NCBI RefSeq assembly: GCF_008806345.1
Contig: NZ_VZZJ01000008.1
Coordinates: 100,616-164,615 of the forward strand
Direction of reading: 5' to 3'
DNA length: 64,000 nucleotides
Source of the DNA: Methylobacterium planeticum
GTDB lineage: Bacteria > Pseudomonadota > Alphaproteobacteria > Rhizobiales > Beijerinckiaceae
Shown: positions 15,323 through 23,494 of the stretch, piece after piece
How the letters are laid out: the number at the start of each line of letters is the position of its first letter
Position numbering within the stretch: the first letter of the stretch is position 1
The notes under the pieces: model-generated
What the model was told of the DNA's origin: nothing
The model's database searches: none
What the model saw: the letters and a program-made list of their open reading frames with translations, nothing else
Program-made: the position numbers and the translations under genes

Positions 15323-17695
15323 ATGACCCAGCTCTATAACTGCGTCGCGACCCAACACGATCTGCGGCTTATCGCAGTCGCTGCCCTGATCTGTGCATTG
15401 GGCACCTGCTCGACCTTCGCGATGGGCCGGCAGGTGTTCCGGAGCGGAGCCGGGAAGGAGCGCCTGATCTGGGGAGTGACGGGCGTCATCGCCACGAGCT
15501 CGGCCATTTGGGCTACCCATTTCATCGCGATGCTGGCCTTCGAGCCGAGCATGCCGTTCGGCTTCGCCGCGGGTCGGACCGCCGCGTCGCTCCTGGTCGC
15601 GATCCTGCTGGTCGGCCTCGGCACGGGCGTCGTCGTCGCACGCCCGAGCCTCCCAGGCCGCATCGTCGGTGGCGGGATCGTCGGCTTGGCCGTCTCGGCC
15701 ATGCACTACACCGGCATGGGCGCCTATCACGTCCAGGGCACGTTGCAGTGGGAGAGTTCGACCGTGGCCGTGTCGATAAGTGTCGGCGTTGCTCTCGGCA
15801 GCCTGTCGATGGTGCTGGGCTTCAGCCGACACCGGCGCGTTCGCAACGTCGCGCCGCTCGTCCTGCTTCTCGCCGTCTGCGGAACGCACTTCCTCGGAAT
15901 GAGTGCCGTCACGATCGTGTTCGATCCGAGCATCGAGATTCCGGGCGGCAGCATCGACGCCACCATCCTCACCATCCTGACCGCAAACGCCGCGCTCCTG
16001 ATCGTCGGCTTCTCGCTAACGGCGCTGCGTCTCTGGCACATGAACAGGCAGCGGCACGAGGCCGAGAACCAGCGCCTGCACGACCTGGCCAATATCGCGG
16101 TCGAGGGCCTCATGATCTGCGACGGCGACACGATCTCGGGCATCAACTGCAGCCTTGAGCGCGTTCTCGGGCTGTCGCGCGACAGCCTGATCGGGGCGCC
16201 GCTCCAGCGTATCCTGCCGGACCTCTCGGTCGCCAGGATCCCGCTCACGCACGAGATCGATGCCCTCCTCCGCGACGGCCACGAGGCCGAGGTTCCGGTG
16301 CGCGTGATCGCGCAGACGATCACGATCAAGGCCAAGCCGCACACGGTGGTGGCAGTCCGTGACCAACGCGAGCGGCTGCGGGCCGAGGCCGAGATGCACC
16401 GGCTCGCCCACCACGACACCCTGACAGGGCTGGCCAACCGGCATCAGTTCAACGAGGCGCTGGCCCTGCGCTTCGCTTCGCGACGCGGCGAGGACGCGAC
16501 GTTCGCTCTCCTGATGCTCGATCTCGACCGCTTCAAGATCGTCAACGACACCCTTGGGCACGCCATGGGCGACGAGCTTCTCCGCCGCGTAGCCAATCGG
16601 CTGCTGCGGGCCCTGCGCGACGGGGATCTCGTCGCCCGGCTCGGGGGCGACGAGTTCGCCATCCTGAAGGCTGGGGGAACCGATCTCCCGGCGATTCAGG
16701 CGGTCGCCGAACGTATCATCGACATCCTCGCACGGCCCTTTCTGATCGACGGGCACATCCTGAACGTCGGTGCGAGCATCGGTATCGCACTCGCGCCCGG
16801 CGACGGAGAGACACCGGATCTGCTGATGGGCAACGCCGACCTCGCGCTGTACGGCGCCAAGGAGGAAGGACGCGGCAGATACCGTCTGTTCGAGGCCGGC
16901 ATGAACGCGCGCATCCAAGCGCGCCGCACGCTCGAGCTCGATCTCCGACGAGCCATCGCTCGGCAGGAGTTCGAGCTGTACTACCAGCCGCAAGTCGATG
17001 CCCGAACGGGAGCCTACGACGGCGCGGAGGCTCTGATCCGCTGGCATCATCCGCAGCGCGGCCTCGTCTCGCCGGCCGACTTCATCCCCCTCGCGGAGGA
17101 GACCGGGCTGATCGGCGTCTTGGGCGAATGGGTGTTGCGGACGGCGTGCGCGGAGGCTCTTTCCTGGCCAAAGCATCTGACCGTGGCCGTCAACTTGTCG
17201 CCGGTCCAGTTCCGCGACGCCAGGCTCGCTGTGACGATCCGCAACATCCTGGCGGAGACGGGGCTGCCCGGCTTCCGCCTCGAGGTCGAGATCACCGAAG
17301 GGTCATTGCTGCAGGACGAGCAGCGCACGCTGGCGATTCTCCGGGAGCTACGGACGCTCGGCATCCGCATCTCGATGGACGACTTCGGCACCGGCTACTC
17401 CTCGCTGAGCTACCTGCGCCGCTTTCCCTTCGACAAGATCAAGATCGATCAGTCCTTCGTTCGGCAAACTCCGGACGACAAGGACAGCGCCGCGATCGTG
17501 CGTGCGATCACGATGCTGGGCGCGAGCCTCGGCATGAAGACGACGGCCGAGGGCGTCGAGACCGACGCGCAGTCGAGCTTCATCGCCGGTGAAGGCTGCG
17601 ACCAGCTGCAAGGATACCTGATCAGCCGACCGGTCCCGGCGGATAAGATTGCGATGCTGTTCTCTCCGGAGAACCGGATCGCGCAAACAGCGTGA
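15323..17695 (+). CDS. MHYT-GGDEF-EAL cyclic-di-GMP enzyme
   Basis: This 790-residue membrane protein starts with an MHYT sensor domain (residues about 10-240, seven helices) carrying the three metal-binding repeats THFIAM (65-70), MHYTGM (127-132) and THFLGM (188-193), thought to bind copper and sense gases. A degenerate PAS-like linker leads to a GGDEF domain with an intact GGDEF (441-445) and an RxxD inhibitory site (432-435) exactly five residues before it. The EAL domain keeps Glu569 of EALIRW, Asn624, Glu656, Asp686-Asp687, Lys707 and Glu743, so both synthesis and hydrolysis of c-di-GMP look possible. A BLUF gene follows after 12 bases. Confidence 0.93.
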   Translation: MTQLYNCVATQHDLRLIAVAALICALGTCSTFAMGRQVFRSGAGKERLIWGVTGVIATSSAIWATHFIAMLAFEPSMPFGFAAGRTAASLLVAILLVGLGTGVVVARPSLPGRIVGGGIVGLAVSAMHYTGMGAYHVQGTLQWESSTVAVSISVGVALGSLSMVLGFSRHRRVRNVAPLVLLLAVCGTHFLGMSAVTIVFDPSIEIPGGSIDATILTILTANAALLIVGFSLTALRLWHMNRQRHEAENQRLHDLANIAVEGLMICDGDTISGINCSLERVLGLSRDSLIGAPLQRILPDLSVARIPLTHEIDALLRDGHEAEVPVRVIAQTITIKAKPHTVVAVRDQRERLRAEAEMHRLAHHDTLTGLANRHQFNEALALRFASRRGEDATFALLMLDLDRFKIVNDTLGHAMGDELLRRVANRLLRALRDGDLVARLGGDEFAILKAGGTDLPAIQAVAERIIDILARPFLIDGHILNVGASIGIALAPGDGETPDLLMGNADLALYGAKEEGRGRYRLFEAGMNARIQARRTLELDLRRAIARQEFELYYQPQVDARTGAYDGAEALIRWHHPQRGLVSPADFIPLAEETGLIGVLGEWVLRTACAEALSWPKHLTVAVNLSPVQFRDARLAVTIRNILAETGLPGFRLEVEITEGSLLQDEQRTLAILRELRTLGIRISMDDFGTGYSSLSYLRRFPFDKIKIDQSFVRQTPDDKDSAAIVRAITMLGASLGMKTTAEGVETDAQSSFIAGEGCDQLQGYLISRPVPADKIAMLFSPENRIAQTA

Positions 17696-17707
17696 AGAAA
17701 ACCATCC

Positions 17708-18196
17708 ATGACCATACATCGGCTTCTCTACCGCAGCGACATGGATCTGGTCGGCACAGCGGCAAGCATCGAGCAACAGTTGATCGAGATCATCCGCCTG
17801 TCCGAGGCGCGGAACGCAGTCAACGATCTCACGGGTGCGTTGCTGCACACCCGCGGCGTGTTCATCCAGGCTCTGGAGGGGCCGCTTCCGGCGATCGAGG
17901 CGACGTTCGAACGCATCTGCTGCGACCTGCGTCACCGGCGGGTGGAGCTGCTGGAGCTGGTCCATGCGGAGGAGCGCGTGTTCGCCGAGTGGTCGATGGC
18001 TCGCATCACGGCCGATCATGCCTTTGAGAAGCTATTCCCCTGCCTGGAAAATATCGAGGAACAGCATTTGGAATCTGCTTCAGCTCAAGCGACGATCCAA
18101 CTCATGCGATCTCTACTGATCGCAGGAGCGGACCGGTTCCCCAGCTTGGGACGAAGGCGAGCTCCAATACCCCGATCGCTCGAATTGGGGGTCTGA
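17708..18196 (+). CDS. BLUF-domain blue-light photoreceptor
   Basis: The 162-residue protein is a short BLUF protein: an FAD-binding domain in residues 1-95 followed by a helical C-terminal extension. The photochemical residues are present: Tyr8 in HRLLYRS, Asn36/Asn39 in ARNAVNDLTG, Gln54 in GVFIQALEGP, and the Trp95-x-Met97 segment of FAEWSM. Blue light rearranges hydrogen bonds around the flavin through Tyr and Gln. The start lies 12 bases after the stop of the MHYT-GGDEF-EAL gene, so the two are almost certainly co-transcribed, and the photoreceptor may control that enzyme in trans. Confidence 0.9.
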   Translation: MTIHRLLYRSDMDLVGTAASIEQQLIEIIRLSEARNAVNDLTGALLHTRGVFIQALEGPLPAIEATFERICCDLRHRRVELLELVHAEERVFAEWSMARITADHAFEKLFPCLENIEEQHLESASAQATIQLMRSLLIAGADRFPSLGRRRAPIPRSLELGV

Positions 18197-18548
18197 ACAA
18201 CCAACCTGACCGGCTGGCTTGGACCGGGCTCAATGCGAGGATCAGAGAACCTGGAGATGACGCGTGGATGGAGGTGGAACGCGGAGCTGACGGAGCTGAC
18301 GCGGCGCCAGGTGGAAGTGCAGACGGCAAACGAAAAGAGCGCTGCCGCCGCGTGAAGAGGCGGAGATTTCCGGGTAGCGCTTTGCAGCTCTGATGGGAAT
18401 TCGGCGGCCCATCTGCGGTGCGTCTGCTCATCCGGAATGACAGATTCGGCGAAAAGGCGTGCCGGGAACGGCCAGACGCTCATCTCAGTTCATGAGATGA
18501 CGTCGGCCTCGGTCCGTTCAGCGCGGGCAGCACCGGAGAGAACCGCGC
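18197..18548. other. intergenic, no firm gene
   Basis: A 40-codon frame at 18233-18355 (MRGSENLEMTRGWRWNAELT) reads as a polar helix but has no good ribosome-binding site. The promoter of the AmpG-like gene should lie in the 3' part. Confidence 0.3.
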
Positions 18549-19877
18549 ATGAGATCAGCGACCGTGGGACGCCCGGAGCCGACGCCTTTCTGGTCGGCCC
18601 TGTTCACAGATCGGCGGATCGCGCCGGCCCTCGGCCTCGGCTTCACGTCCGGTATTCCGTTCCTTCTCGTCTACGCGACACAGTCGGCTTGGCTGTCGGA
18701 TGTCGGGATCTCGATCGCGACGATCGGGCTCCTGAGCGAGCTGACCCTTGCCTATAAGTTCAAGTTCCTGTGGGCGCCGTTCCTGGACCGCTACGATCCG
18801 CCTCTGCTCGGGCGTTTCCTCGGTCGACGGAGAAGCTGGATCGTTGTCGCGCAGCTCGGCGTCATGGCAACGCTCGCCGGCATCGCGTTCGGTGATCCGG
18901 CGCATCAGCTCACCTGGACGATCGTCCTGTCAGTGGCCCTGGGGTTTGCTGGAGCCACGCTCGACCTCGTCATCGATGGTTGGCGCATCACCAGCGTTCG
19001 ACCTCCCGAGAAGCAGGCTGTGCTGTCGTCCTGGACAGAGATTGGCTGGCGGGTCGGTAACCTCGCGGCTGGCGCCGGCGCTCTGTTCCTCGCCGACAGG
19101 ATCGGCTGGCGCGGCGCGTATCTCTGCATGGGCGCCCTGATGCTGCCGGGGATGATCGCGGCCGTGCTCGCGCCCGAGCCGCCGTCAGACAAGCACCCGC
19201 ACCTCGCCCGAACAGGCTTTATCGAGACGGTCTGGGCACCGATCCGGGAACTTCTGACCCGGCTGGGTCCGACCGCGCCAGTCATCCTGCTGCTCGTTGC
19301 CGGCTTCCGGATGCCGGGCTACATCGCAAGCGCGATGGCAGTTCCATTGTTCAAGCACCAGGGCTTCTCCAACACCGACATCGCGACCGTCACAAAACTC
19401 TTCGGCTTCTGGATTGCGCTCGGCGGCACCTTCCTGGCTGGCGCTCTGATCCCACGAATCGGCATGCTGCCGAGCCTACTCATCGGGACTGTGGCTGGCT
19501 CGGCCTCGCATCTCAGCCTCGCTTACCTCGCGGCGCATGGCGGCGACGGCGGAACGGCGTTCTGGACCTTCGCGGCCGCCGTCAGCATCGACGGCTTCGC
19601 CTATGCCTTCGCGTCGGTTGTGCTGATCACGTACATGTCGACGCTCGCCTCGCCCGAGCATGCGGCGAGCCAATTCGGGCTCATGACGTCGCTCTGCGCC
19701 TTCCCGGGCAGCGTGCTGGCGGGCTTTTCGGGCTTCGCTATCGAGCGGGTCGGCTTCGCTTGGTTCTTCGTCGGGACGTCGCTGATCGGGCTGCCGGTGG
19801 CGCTGCTTGCGTTCTATGTCTGGGCGAAGGTCGGCATCTCCGACGAAACCACGGCACAGCCTGTTGCTGCGCACTGA
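18549..19877 (+). CDS. AmpG-like muropeptide/MFS transporter
   Basis: This 442-residue protein has about 12 hydrophobic segments and the AmpG subfamily signature near the N-terminus: GFTSGIPFLLVYATQSAWLS, then KFLWAPFLDRYDPP and LGRRRSWI, followed by DLVIDGWR. AmpG carries anhydromuropeptides from the periplasm to the cytosol for cell-wall recycling and can feed beta-lactamase induction. No ampR or bla gene is near. GGAGAG stands 8 bases before the ATG at 18549. A paralogue with another substrate cannot be excluded because alphaproteobacteria often have several. Confidence 0.85.
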   Translation: MRSATVGRPEPTPFWSALFTDRRIAPALGLGFTSGIPFLLVYATQSAWLSDVGISIATIGLLSELTLAYKFKFLWAPFLDRYDPPLLGRFLGRRRSWIVVAQLGVMATLAGIAFGDPAHQLTWTIVLSVALGFAGATLDLVIDGWRITSVRPPEKQAVLSSWTEIGWRVGNLAAGAGALFLADRIGWRGAYLCMGALMLPGMIAAVLAPEPPSDKHPHLARTGFIETVWAPIRELLTRLGPTAPVILLLVAGFRMPGYIASAMAVPLFKHQGFSNTDIATVTKLFGFWIALGGTFLAGALIPRIGMLPSLLIGTVAGSASHLSLAYLAAHGGDGGTAFWTFAAAVSIDGFAYAFASVVLITYMSTLASPEHAASQFGLMTSLCAFPGSVLAGFSGFAIERVGFAWFFVGTSLIGLPVALLAFYVWAKVGISDETTAQPVAAH

Positions 19878-19983
19878 GAAGCGACCTGGGAGAGGCACAG
19901 GCCGGATGGAGACGCAGGGTTGCGTCTCGCTGGAATGAGAGAGCAGAGTGCCGCTCTGCCTCCTGCAGAAGCGAGAGTATGCC

Positions 19984-20223
19984 GTGGCACGCATCACGTA
20001 CCGGATCGTCGAGCACGACGGAGGCTGGGCCTACAAGGTCGGCGACGTGTTCTCGGAAACGTTCCCAACCCGGGCAGATGCACACGCTGCAGCCGAGCGC
20101 GCTGCAGCCGAGCAGCGCGCGCCAGACCACGACACCGTGATTAGCTACGAGGACGAGACGTACCACTGGCACGACGAAACCGCTCGAGGCAGTGACAGGC
20201 CAGAAACGGATGTCCAGGACTGA
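19984..20223 (+). CDS. small DUF2188-like protein
   Basis: The 79-residue product starts VARITYRIVEHDGGWAYKVG and continues with SETFPTRADAHAAAERAAAE and an acidic C-terminus with YEDETYHWHDE. The beta-hairpin (GGWAYKVG) followed by an Ala-rich helix resembles small DUF2188-type proteins, which have no assigned function. A GTG at 19948 would add 12 residues with no family resemblance, so the GTG at 19984 is preferred, with some doubt. Confidence 0.6.
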   Translation: MARITYRIVEHDGGWAYKVGDVFSETFPTRADAHAAAERAAAEQRAPDHDTVISYEDETYHWHDETARGSDRPETDVQD

Positions 20224-20660
20224 TCCTGGCCGAAAGCGGTATGTCGGCTTTGAAGGTAGTATCGTGGGTCAGCAGACGCTTCCATCCTCGGGGTGTTGGG
20301 TGCGCCGGCCACGAGGATGACGCTGTTGAGGAGTCAGTGCGCCGGGGCGAGCGGGCGGGATCGTGATCATGGGTCCGCGGGCCTTCGTCCTCTGTCGGGA
20401 TTCCAAGAGAAGCCGGTGCCAAACCCATCGCCGCCCGAGCCGGTCAGAGTTCAGGAAGTGGCCTGCCGGCTACCCATGGCCACCCCCTTGCATTAGCTTT
20501 GTGAGCTGTCGTGTCCGGAGGCGCCGAACAGACGGCCAAGACCGCATGGGGTTAGGGAATTGAAGCGCTCGCGCGGAACATGCGGTCAAGGCGACTGGCC
20601 TGAGGCTTGGTCACACCGGCCTTCCCAAGCCCTCACGCACGAATGTCAGGGACGACGTTG
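20224..20660. other. intergenic, includes dispersed repeat and amiC promoter region
   Basis: The bases 20241-20277 share two short exact words with other intergenic parts of the window (ATGTCGGCTTTGA also near 49289, and TCGTGGGTCAGCAGAC also at 47264-47279). No gene is seen. The promoter of the amide operon should lie near the right end. Confidence 0.4.
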
Positions 20661-21812
20661 ATGAAGGCGTCGCAAGAGACGTGGCGCGTCGGGGTCCTCT
20701 TCTCGCGCAGCGGTGTCAGCGGCGTCACGGAGACGGAACACTTCCTCGGGACAGCCCTCGCGATCGAGGAGATCAATCGAGATGGTGGCGTGCTCGGCCG
20801 GCAGATCGAACCGGTCTGCTACGATCCCGCCGGAGATAACAACGCGTATCGGATGTTCGCCCGGAAGCTGCTAGCGGAGGACGACGTCGAGGTCGTATTC
20901 GGCTGCTCGCTGTCGGCGAGCCGAAAAACGGTCCTGTCCACCCTAGAGCGACACAACGGCCTGCTCTGGTATCCGTCGATTTACGAAGGCTTCGAGTATT
21001 CAGAGAACGTAGTCTATACGGCGGCCACCCTCAACCAGAGCGTCTTCGCCCTAGCGAATTTCCTGATCGCCGAGTACGGCCCGCGGATCTTCATCGTCGG
21101 GTCGGATTACATCTATCCGCGTGAGTCCAATCGCGTCATGCGCGACCTGATCGAGTCCAAGGGGGGCACGGTCGTCGGCGAGCTCTACGCGCCGCTCGAC
21201 GCCGGCGAGGAACCCCATGACCGCCTAGTCGAGGAAATCGTGCGGACGGCGCCCGACGCCGTGTTTTCCACCGTGGTCGGCCGGGGCGCGGACCGGCTTT
21301 ACAGGAGCTATGCCGCAGCCGGCATACCGCGCGACCGTTGTCCCATCGCGAGCCTGACGATGTCGGAGGGCCAAATCCAGGCGATCGGCCCGGAATTCTG
21401 TTCCGGCCACATCCTCGCCGGTCATTACTTCCAGACGCTGCCCGGGGACGACAACGGACGGTTCGTGGCGGCGTTCAGGAAGCGCTTTGGACCGGACCGG
21501 GTGACGAGTATGTGGTCGGAGACCGCCTACGCCCAGGTCCACCTGTTCGCCCGCGCCCTCGCCCAGGCGGGCACGCTCGATGCGGAGCGCCTGGGTGGGG
21601 CCGCAATGCGGCAGGTCCTCGCCGCTCCCGAGGGCGAGCTGAGCTTCGACGCCGAGACCCGGCATGTCTGGGTGACTCCGGGCATCGGCGTGGCGCGCGG
21701 GGACGGCCAGTTCGAGGTCGTCTGGCGGGCGCGGCGGCCGGTGAGACCCGACCCCTATCTCGCTTCGTCCCGGTTCGAGCAGGACTGGCTTGAGGAGGGC
21801 GTCGGCCATTGA
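20661..21812 (+). CDS. amiC: AmiC-like amide sensor / ligand-binding protein
   Basis: The 383-residue protein has a periplasmic-binding-protein fold without a signal peptide, as expected of cytoplasmic AmiC, which holds AmiR inactive until an amide binds. Matches to Pseudomonas AmiC include GVLFSRSGV, LLWYPSIYEGFEYSENVVY, FIVGSDYIYPRESNRVMRDL, VFSTVVG and a C-terminal RPVRPDPY. The ATG at 20661 gives the length of known AmiC, with AGGGA upstream; ATG 20643 or TTG 20607 would only add residues. The next gene is an AmiR-like antiterminator that overlaps its stop codon, so the regulator pair is translated together. The ligand is presumably a short amide but is not determined by sequence. Confidence 0.88.
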   Translation: MKASQETWRVGVLFSRSGVSGVTETEHFLGTALAIEEINRDGGVLGRQIEPVCYDPAGDNNAYRMFARKLLAEDDVEVVFGCSLSASRKTVLSTLERHNGLLWYPSIYEGFEYSENVVYTAATLNQSVFALANFLIAEYGPRIFIVGSDYIYPRESNRVMRDLIESKGGTVVGELYAPLDAGEEPHDRLVEEIVRTAPDAVFSTVVGRGADRLYRSYAAAGIPRDRCPIASLTMSEGQIQAIGPEFCSGHILAGHYFQTLPGDDNGRFVAAFRKRFGPDRVTSMWSETAYAQVHLFARALAQAGTLDAERLGGAAMRQVLAAPEGELSFDAETRHVWVTPGIGVARGDGQFEVVWRARRPVRPDPYLASSRFEQDWLEEGVGH

Positions 21813-22435
21813 GCGGCCAGGCACGCAAGATCCTGGACGACCTGCGCCGCGCCCGCGCTGTCGTCGTCCATCCGCAAGACGAAGAAGGCACAATCCTTGT
21901 CGATCAACTGCGCCGGCTTGGCTGCGAGGTGCAGGTCACTTGGCCGCCGCCGGCGGCACTCCCGCCCGAAGTCGACACGCTGTTTATCCAGCTCGACGAT
22001 CTCGACGTGACCCACCTCCTGCCCGCCATCGAGGAGATGCGCCCGGCGGTGATCGCGATTGTCACGTACGAGAGTCCGACGTCGCTGAAGGCGCTCGTTG
22101 AATTTGACGCTCATGGCGTGCTCAACAAGCCCTTGAGGGCTCGCGGCGTCCTTTCCCAGTTCGCGTTGGCGCGATACCGCCGGGGTTACGAGACGCGCCT
22201 GACCAACAAGATCGAGAAACTTGAGGAAACCATGAAAGGCCGTCGGACCGTAGAGAAAGCGGTGCGATTCCTCACGGAAATGAACGCTATGAACGAGGAC
22301 GCGGCTTACCGATTACTTCGCGAACGTGCGACCTCAGCTTGCATGACAATGACAAGGGTCGCCGAAAGTGTCGTCGCAGCCCACGAAGCTATGGGTGGAC
22401 TAGGGCTGCACATCTCCTTGGCCCCACGCCCATAA
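21809..22435 (+). CDS. amiR: AmiR-like ANTAR transcription antiterminator
   Basis: The 208-residue protein has an N-terminal pseudo-receiver domain (ARAVVVHPQDEEGTILVDQL; no clear phospho-Asp pocket) and a C-terminal coiled coil (LTNKIEKLEETMKGRRTVEK) leading into the three-helix ANTAR RNA-binding domain (AVRFLTEMNAMNEDAAYRLL to TMTRVAESVVAAHEAMG). ANTAR proteins bind paired hairpins in a leader RNA and stop a terminator from forming. The TTG start at 21809 overlaps the amiC stop (TTGA), with GAGGAGG upstream. The leader it should act on begins about 60 bases downstream. Confidence 0.88.
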   Translation: MSGQARKILDDLRRARAVVVHPQDEEGTILVDQLRRLGCEVQVTWPPPAALPPEVDTLFIQLDDLDVTHLLPAIEEMRPAVIAIVTYESPTSLKALVEFDAHGVLNKPLRARGVLSQFALARYRRGYETRLTNKIEKLEETMKGRRTVEKAVRFLTEMNAMNEDAAYRLLRERATSACMTMTRVAESVVAAHEAMGGLGLHISLAPRP

Positions 22436-22460
22436 CCGAGGCAGCCGCTGCGATTTTTGT

Positions 22461-22489
22461 TTGCTTGCGTGACGGCGGAATGCTGATAG
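22461..22489 (+). promoter_or_regulatory. putative sigma-70 promoter of amide operon leader
   Basis: TTGCTT (22461-22466) and TGATAG (22484-22489) are separated by 17 bases, close to -35 and -10 consensus. Transcription would begin near 22496, just before the paired hairpins. Read-through from amiCR is also possible. Confidence 0.4.
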
Positions 22490-22501
22490 GATGAGCGGAC
22501 T

Positions 22502-22532
22502 GGGCAAGATTGCCCTGCAGCAGGATTGCTGC
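22502..22532 (+). promoter_or_regulatory. putative ANTAR RNA element (tandem hairpins)
   Basis: Two hairpins follow each other with one base between them: GGGC-[AAGATT]-GCCC (22502-22515) and GCAGC-[AGGATT]-GCTGC (22517-22532). Both have six-base loops of the pattern ARGATT, and tandem hairpins with similar hexaloops are the hallmark of ANTAR targets. The published loop consensus has G at position 4, whereas position 4 here is A, so the match is structural rather than exact. Confidence 0.6.
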
Positions 22533-22550
22533 TCTTACATCTTGGCTATG

Positions 22551-22594
22551 AAGCCTCTGGGTTGCGGATAACTTCCGTGTCCAGGGGCTTTTTT
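22551..22594 (+). terminator. leader terminator controlling the amide operon
   Basis: AAGCCTCTGG (22551-22560) pairs with CCAGGGGCTT (22581-22590), one G-T pair included, followed by six T residues. It sits between amiR with its tandem hairpins and the nitrilase start codon at 22611, just where an antiterminated attenuator should be. Confidence 0.85.
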
Positions 22595-22610
22595 GCGTTT
22601 TGGAGCTATC

Positions 22611-23456
22611 ATGATCCAAGCGAATGATCCCGCTCGCCCACCAATACAGGTCGCCTGCATCCAATTCGAGCCGAAGTTCGGCGACGTCGAGGGCAATGTC
22701 GCGCGCTCGTCGGAGCTGATCCGCGCTGCCGCGCAGGCAGGCGCCAAGCTGATCGTGCTGCCGGAACTCGCCAACACCGGTTACGTCTTCGAGTCCTCGG
22801 ACGAGGCTTCGGCGCTGGCCGAAGCCGTCCCGGGAGGGAGGACCGCGACGGCCTGGAGCGCGCTCGCCGTCGAGCTCGGCGTCCACATCGTCGCCGGCAT
22901 CGCGGAGCGCTCGGGCGGCAGGCTGTTCAATGCGGCGCTGGTCACCGGCCCGGATGGCTTCATCGGCGTCTACCGCAAGGCGCACCTGTGGAATCGGGAG
23001 AACCTGTTCTTCGTGAAGGGGGATGTCGGCTTCCCGGTCTTCGACACCGGGCTCGGCAAGATCGGCGTCGCGATCTGCTACGATGGCTGGTTCCCCGAGA
23101 CCTTCCGACAGCTCGCGCTCGCCGGCGCGGAGATCGTCTGCGTGCCGACGAACTGGGTGCCGATGCCGGGCCAACCCGAGGGCGAGGCCGCGATGGCCAA
23201 CACGCTCCACCGGGCGGCCGCGCATTCCAACGGTGTCTTCATCGCCTGCGCGGACCGCGTCGGCGTCGAGCGCGGGCAGCCCTTCGAGGGCCAGAGCCTG
23301 ATCATCGGCACGAAGGGCTGGACGCTCTCCGGACCCGCGAGCCGCGACCGGCCCGAGATCCTGACCGCAACCGTCGACCTCGACGAGGCGGGACGCAAGG
23401 ACCTGAGCGACTTCAACTCCGTGCTGAGCGACCGCCGCACCGACGTCTACGGTTGA
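22611..23456 (+). CDS. nitrilase-superfamily amidase
   Basis: This 281-residue carbon-nitrogen hydrolase has the catalytic triad Glu52 (LPELANTGY), Lys123 (YRKAHLW) and Cys156 (AICYDGWFPE). It would hydrolyse an amide to the acid and ammonia in the cytosol. Aliphatic amidases (AmiE) belong to the same superfamily but are longer, at about 345 residues; this one is closer in size to the aliphatic or carbamoyl-type branches, so the exact substrate is open. ATG 22611 follows TGGAG; the 6-residue longer frame begins inside the terminator. It is the first enzyme after the attenuator in the AmiC/AmiR operon. Confidence 0.9.
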   Translation: MIQANDPARPPIQVACIQFEPKFGDVEGNVARSSELIRAAAQAGAKLIVLPELANTGYVFESSDEASALAEAVPGGRTATAWSALAVELGVHIVAGIAERSGGRLFNAALVTGPDGFIGVYRKAHLWNRENLFFVKGDVGFPVFDTGLGKIGVAICYDGWFPETFRQLALAGAEIVCVPTNWVPMPGQPEGEAAMANTLHRAAAHSNGVFIACADRVGVERGQPFEGQSLIIGTKGWTLSGPASRDRPEILTATVDLDEAGRKDLSDFNSVLSDRRTDVYG

Positions 23457-23494
23457 TCCCCGCTCCCCTGCAACGAACCGGAAGGAACCACACC

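Noticed and set aside
20594..20612. CTGGCCTGAGGCTTGG as a sigma-54 promoter for amiC
   Set aside because: It lacks the GG-N10-GC core with TGGCAC and TTGC.
22988..23494. N-terminal extension of the substrate-binding protein frame
   Set aside because: It overlaps the nitrilase gene; the signal peptide and ribosome-binding site start at 23495.
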